DNA from: Bolinopsis microptera
Taxonomy: Eukaryota; Ctenophora; Tentaculata; Lobata; Bolinopsidae
Direction: 5' to 3'
Assembly (NCBI RefSeq): GCF_026151205.1
Contig: NC_087081.1
Span: 560,001-620,000 of the forward strand
Length of the DNA: 60,000 nucleotides
Shown: positions 58,724-60,000 of the stretch, piece by piece
How positions within the stretch are numbered: the stretch's first letter is position 1
How the letters are laid out: each line of letters begins with the position of its first letter
Notes under the pieces: model-generated
What the model saw: only the letters and a program-made list of their open reading frames with translations
What the model was told of the DNA's origin: nothing
The model's database searches: none
Translations under genes and position numbers: made by a program

Positions 58724-60000
58724 GTTCCTCAACCAATCCCCCGGACTGTTACAAGCGCAAGAGTTGTACAACGGTGTTGTCATGGTGACAACAGTGTTGT
58801 TGTCATAACGACGACAATATTGTCATAAAACCGACGACAGCGCTGTCAACTTTTGTGTGTTTTGGTTTTTACTCCTTTACGGACACGGACATCTCGTAAC
58901 CACTATATCGTCGTAGCGTTTTTCGGTAGCTCTTATGTAAAAACTTTAGATGATGGTTCTAGAATGTTCGATAATGTTCTAGAATGTTCGAGAATGTTCT
59001 AGAACTTCAGTAGATGACAGTGCAGATTGTGCTTGTTGTAGTTTGTAGCTTAATTAGACAGTTTGATGTTTTAAACAAGAAAATAATATGTTTTAGAGTT
59101 ATGATGTACTGAAGTTCGCCCTGATTTCCCCTGATCTTGCATTAACTTTTAATATATCGCTTTTCATTTTGTCTCCTCTAATTTTAAAACAATTCTGTCC
59201 AACTGGTTTAAAAAATCAGGATCATAAATTTGTTATTCAAATTTCATGAAATTAGACTGAAAATAATGTTTTTTCTACAAGACCTGTCAAGTCCTCAATG
59301 TGAACTATAAATACCACAAAACCATTAATAACGCGAGCAATCCCAGGAGTTTACCAAAAGTAACCATGTTGACATCTTCAAAGAAGGTGATGCGCCATTG
59401 AAGCATTCCCAAAACTAAAGTTGATGATATTACGACCAGAAGAAGTGAACATCTCGTTTTTTTAAAACGACACGAAATTCAAAATTTTTCGAGTAAGAAT
59501 TATTGCCCAAAGATAATTCGATTCATGATTTTTTGGGCAAAATTGTTACTTAATTACCTAAAAATTTCGGGTTTTACCAGTGCAGTAATCTAAGTCCTGC
59601 TTATTCTACTTCTCCTTTTTCTTCTCCTGTTCTTTCTTCTCTCTTTTCTCCTTATTCCTTTCTTTCTCCTTAATTTCCTCCTCCTCTTCTTGTTCCTCAG
59701 TCTGACAATCTCTTCCTTCTCCTCATTCTCTACCTTTCTCTCAATCTCATTCTCGTCCTTCTCTTCTGGTTAATGCAGTATGCACTATAATCTCCTTGTT
59801 CTCCTTCTATTTCTCCTTCTCCCCTCCTTTTCCTCCTCCTTCTCAGTTCGGCGAATGCATTGTTCAAAAAATCAACTATCACATCACAATCATTCGCTGC
59901 TTACAAACAAACTATTTTGTCGCGAACTGTTGCAGTCTGTGTTCAGTGTACTTGGCATTTAAAGAACTTCGACAGTAAGGTATTAACACAGAAGTAAAGG
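58724..60000 (+). other. 3' flank of the peptide gene
   Basis: TTGTCAT/ATGACAA motifs with hairpin potential lie at 58775-58850, just past the stop. A pyrimidine-rich tract (TTCTCC, CTTCTT types) covers about 59597-59850. No further exon supported; the short open frames at 59780-59978 fall in or next to the pyrimidine tract. Confidence 0.5.
58957..59009. promoter_or_regulatory. Eleven-unit heat-shock element
   Basis: Alternating TTC and GAA triplets with uniform 2-nt spacing run for eleven units; ten are exact and one is TAA instead of GAA. The block is built of 20-bp repeats starting TTCTAGAATGTTCGA. It lies 234 bp after the peptide stop codon, so it is either inside that 3' UTR or upstream of an unseen gene to the right. 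Confidence 0.6.

Overview
The window is animal nuclear DNA. Genes are split by many GT-AG introns, there are no bacterial-style operons, a tRNA-derived SINE and several DNA-transposon relics are present, and introns are loaded with minisatellites. The proteins are recognisably metazoan but divergent from vertebrate ones, so an invertebrate is likely, possibly an early-branching one. The sequence alone does not fix the phylum. Layout: (1) 1-1553 is AT-rich flank with a 20-bp minisatellite. (2) 1554-3898 is a large exon of a disordered, proline-rich protein with WH2-like actin-binding motifs. (3) 3.9-16.7 kb has no recognisable gene; it holds minisatellites, a duplicated heat-shock-element motif, a TA-flanked MITE and a 1.6-kb hAT-like insertion that split a minisatellite and left an 8-bp target duplication. 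(4) 16670-52661 is a nearly complete MRCK-type kinase gene (Cdc42-binding, CDC42BP/Genghis Khan family). I resolved 35 coding exons covering the AGC kinase, coiled coil, C1, PH, CNH and CRIB domains; only the extreme N-terminal exon is missing. (5) Intron 29 of that gene carries a nested antisense gene, 46826-48438, for an SRCR plus PLC-like phosphodiesterase protein, and a small WD40-like coding fragment. (6) 54.2-55.9 kb is a noisy CTGACTACCAGTAAC-type array. (7) 56402-58723 is a small three-exon gene for a 51-aa secreted peptide with a well-formed CRE-TATA-Inr promoter and two hairpins in its first intron. (8) At 58957-59009 there is an 11-unit heat-shock element.

The most striking pattern is that many tandem repeats are copies of exon-intron junctions. 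A 43-bp array of roughly 170 copies before kinase exon 5 repeats a complete 3' splice-site module: branchpoint-like CTAAC, pyrimidine tract, CAG and the first codons of the exon. An 86-bp array after exon 9 repeats the exon end with its 5' splice site about 17 times. Smaller examples occur at exons 13, 18 and 26 of the kinase gene and at exon 2 of the peptide gene. A second theme is repeated amplification of CRE/E-box-like motifs (TGACGTCA and CACGTG) in independent arrays.

Four net single-base deletions interrupt otherwise good coding frames in three genes. Together with a 498-nt poly-T run and a corrupted repeat block, they suggest residual long-read assembly error rather than three pseudogenes. 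The WH2 protein, MRCK kinase and Cdc42-binding domain all point to actin-cytoskeleton control. Whether the WH2 exon and the kinase gene form one transcript is open; their splice phases match.
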